Shown here one piece after another: positions 62,667-64,000 of a stretch of 64,000 nucleotides of DNA; position 1 is the first letter of the stretch, and each line of letters opens with the position of its first letter. Location: NCBI RefSeq assembly GCF_002954775.1, contig NZ_PJME01000032.1:1-64000 (forward strand), read 5' to 3'. The DNA comes from Streptomyces geranii. GTDB lineage: Bacteria; Actinomycetota; Actinomycetes; Streptomycetales; Streptomycetaceae. The notes beneath the pieces were generated by a model. The model was not told the DNA's origin, did no database searches, and saw only the letters and a program-made list of their open reading frames with translations. Both the position numbers and the translations under genes were made by a program.

Positions 62667-62928
62667 TGGGGATGTCCGGTTTCGCTGCGATGAGCATGTT
62701 CCTGGGGATGACCACGAGACGTTCGTCCGACCCGATCGAGACCCCGTCGGGCAGGTTCCTGCCGAGTGACTGGGTGACGTCCCGGCCGATGACGGCGATG
62801 TCACCGTTGGCGAGTTCCCAGATGTCCGGGCAGTCGGGAGTTCCGGTTGTGATGCCGAGTTCCTGGGGTGTTTTCCCCAGGCGTTGTTTGAAACTCGTGT
62901 CCGGATCCGCTTCCCATGGCCTGACCAT
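62659..62928 (-). CDS. Small partner protein of DUF6879
   Basis: An 89-residue protein with the tracts GTPDCPDIWELANGDIAVIG, DVTQSLGRNLPDGVSIGSDE and RLVVIPRNMLIAAKPDI. In my experience a small protein with CPDIWELxxGDxAVIG precedes DUF6879 genes in Streptomyces. The start is ATG 62928, with GAGGGGG about 10 bases upstream. It overlaps the DUF6879 start by 8 bases. The fold looks like a small beta-barrel. The function is unknown. A 228-bp gap separates it from the divergent helical-protein/NLR pair. Confidence 0.75.
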   Translation of the reverse strand: MVRPWEADPDTSFKQRLGKTPQELGITTGTPDCPDIWELANGDIAVIGRDVTQSLGRNLPDGVSIGSDERLVVIPRNMLIAAKPDIPSV

Positions 62929-63156
62929 TTCCGTCGCCCCCTCGATCAGTCTGGATCGCCTCACTGTAGCCTGCACCTTGACTGCCTGACCATGTGTTAG
63001 CCCCGGCTTGCGGGGGTATTGGCGAGGATTGATTCCTCCTTGTCTCATGTCGCTCAAGGGTGGAATGATATTGGTCGGAAAGAAAATCATGCCAACGCCC
63101 GGCAGGCGACACTTTCCCACTCTGCTGTCGGAAAATCGGGTGAACGGGGGGCGATT

Positions 63157-63570
63157 GTGGAACCGGAAGTGACCTTGCTCGCGCAGAGCGCGGGGACCAC
63201 CTTGGTCGCGTTGATGGCGACCGATGCCTGGCACCGCGCGCGTGACGGGATCACACAACTCTGGCGCCGGACCCAGCCCGAACGTGCCGAGACCGTCGCC
63301 GCCGAGTTGGCGGCCGGTCGCGAGGACGTGCTGGCCGCCACGGCGGCGGACGACCGGGAGACCCTGGACGAACTGCGCCTTCAGTGGCAGGGAATGGTGC
63401 GGCGGCTGCTCGTTGCCCGGCCCGCCGCCGTCGAGGAACTGCGTGTGCTGCTGGATCAGCTCGATCCCGGTGGCTCGGCTGCCGCCCGGCAGATCAGTCA
63501 GCACGCCACCGCGTCCGGTCAGGCCCGGGTCTACCAAGCGGGACGTGACCAGCACATCACAGAGCGATGA
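63157..63570 (+). CDS. Small helical protein with C-terminal amyloid-like signalling motif
   Basis: A 137-residue protein. Residues 1-110 are helical (TTLVALMATDAWHRARDGIT, RAETVAAELAAGREDVLAA, ELRLQWQGMVRRLLVARPAA, VEELRVLLDQLDPGG). After a Ser/Ala/Gln-rich linker the chain ends RVYQAGRDQHITER (124-137). The neighbouring ATPase, whose ATG overlaps this stop (ATGA), carries nearly the same motif at its N-terminus. A short motif shared between the C-terminus of a small helical effector and the N-terminus of an adjacent NLR protein is the arrangement of bacterial amyloid signalling (BASS) pairs with Bell-type effectors. The start is GTG 63157 with GGGGGGCG upstream. It is expected to act as a membrane-disrupting or cell-killing effector; this is inference. 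Confidence 0.7.
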   Translation: MEPEVTLLAQSAGTTLVALMATDAWHRARDGITQLWRRTQPERAETVAAELAAGREDVLAATAADDRETLDELRLQWQGMVRRLLVARPAAVEELRVLLDQLDPGGSAAARQISQHATASGQARVYQAGRDQHITER

Positions 63571-64000
63571 CGGGTGGGACGGACGGCCACGCCGAGGACC
63601 ACGGACGTGTCTACCAGTCGCGGGGTGACCAGCACATCAGCGAGCACCACCACCACTACGGCGGTGACGGGTCGGAACACGGCGGACCGGACTCGGTGCG
63701 GCGCCCGGCGGTCGGCCGGCCTCCCGCCACGCTCCGCGACCGCAGCGAGGTGATGGAACGTCTGCGGGCGAGCGTCGAGGTGGAGCGCGGCGGGCAGGTC
63801 TATGTGCTCTACGGCATGGGCGGCTCGGGCAAGACGGCGGTCGCCTGCGCCCTGTTCCAGGAGGTCGCCGGAGAGCAGGGCCGGGTGGGCCTGTGGGTCA
63901 ACGCCTCCGACCGTGCGAGCCTGCGCGCCGGCATGCTCGCCGTCGCCGCCGACCGAGGGGCGAGCGACGGCGAACTGCTTGCCGCGCGGAACGGCCTCAG
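63567..64000 (+). CDS. NB-ARC/STAND NTPase with N-terminal amyloid-like motif, partial at window edge
   Basis: The first 144 codons of a larger gene. Residues 14-26 read RVYQSRGDQHISE, followed by a His-rich HHHHYGG stretch. Then PPATLRDRSEVMERL leads into the nucleotide-binding domain with Walker A LYGMGGSGKTAVA (GMGGSGKT, 83-90) and VGLWVNASDRASL, as in NB-ARC NTPases. The rest of the ATPase and any repeats lie beyond the window. The ATG overlaps the stop of the upstream effector gene by 4 bases, so the two are co-translated. Such NLR-like proteins oligomerise on sensing infection and could template the effector through the shared motif. Confidence 0.82.
   Translation, partial: MTGGTDGHAEDHGRVYQSRGDQHISEHHHHYGGDGSEHGGPDSVRRPAVGRPPATLRDRSEVMERLRASVEVERGGQVYVLYGMGGSGKTAVACALFQEVAGEQGRVGLWVNASDRASLRAGMLAVAADRGASDGELLAARNGL

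Overview
The window is high-GC actinobacterial chromosome, almost certainly Streptomyces. Codon third positions are strongly G/C, GTG starts and GTGA/ATGA overlaps are common, and several families are typical of the genus: an XRE/DUF397/anti-sigma-like ATPase triad, a LAL-type LuxR regulator, a DNRLRE/RHS secreted pair and the Pgl phage-defence genes. A full-length actinobacterial RNase P RNA gene is also present.

Layout. Positions 1-200 hold the right end of an IS element beside a Streptomyces REP-like repeat. Positions 200-12,200 are ordinary chromosome: yaaA, an RNB ribonuclease, a MerR regulator with a membrane protein, an AraC regulator with an EamA transporter, rnpB overlapping the transporter's 3' end, a secreted RTX-like protein, a LAL regulator, a lipoprotein and a dienelactone hydrolase-like protein. 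Around 12,180-12,370 lies a decayed fic gene. Positions 12,500-25,100 are a secreted-toxin locus: a 2703-residue RHS protein with ricin-type lectin, HINT and a predicted DddA/SCP1.201-like cytosine deaminase tip, divergent from a large secreted DNRLRE/VCBS protein, with an unidentified gene convergent at the toxin 3' end.

From 25,180 to the end the window is a defence island. Its backbone is a complete BREX type 2 (Pgl) system on the minus strand, transcribed pglW, pglX, pglY, pglZ, brxD, brxHI. Two modules interrupt it: an XRE/DUF397/ATPase regulatory triad between pglX and pglY, and a plus-strand pair between pglZ and brxD made of a DUF262 protein with a degenerate HNH site and a CBS protein ending in a HEPN-like RNxxxH motif. 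Beyond pglW come a beta-family protein, a DUF4276 (TOPRIM-like)/AAA15 ATPase pair, a second PglX paralogue whose NPPY motif reads EPPF, coupled to a SWIM zinc-finger protein, a nuclease-helicase (DUF2075) protein, an EcsC-like protein, a DUF6879 pair, and a small helical protein followed by an NB-ARC/STAND ATPase. The last two share a short motif that looks like a bacterial amyloid signalling pair.

The core BREX genes would act together: modification by PglX, ATPases PglY and BrxD, phosphatase-fold PglZ, kinase PglW and helicase BrxHI. The embedded and flanking cassettes look like accessory or backup defences. The best candidates for something undescribed are the DUF262 plus CBS-HEPN pair inside BREX, and the altered second PglX with its SWIM partner. 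All functional calls come from reading motifs and gene order; no database search was run.
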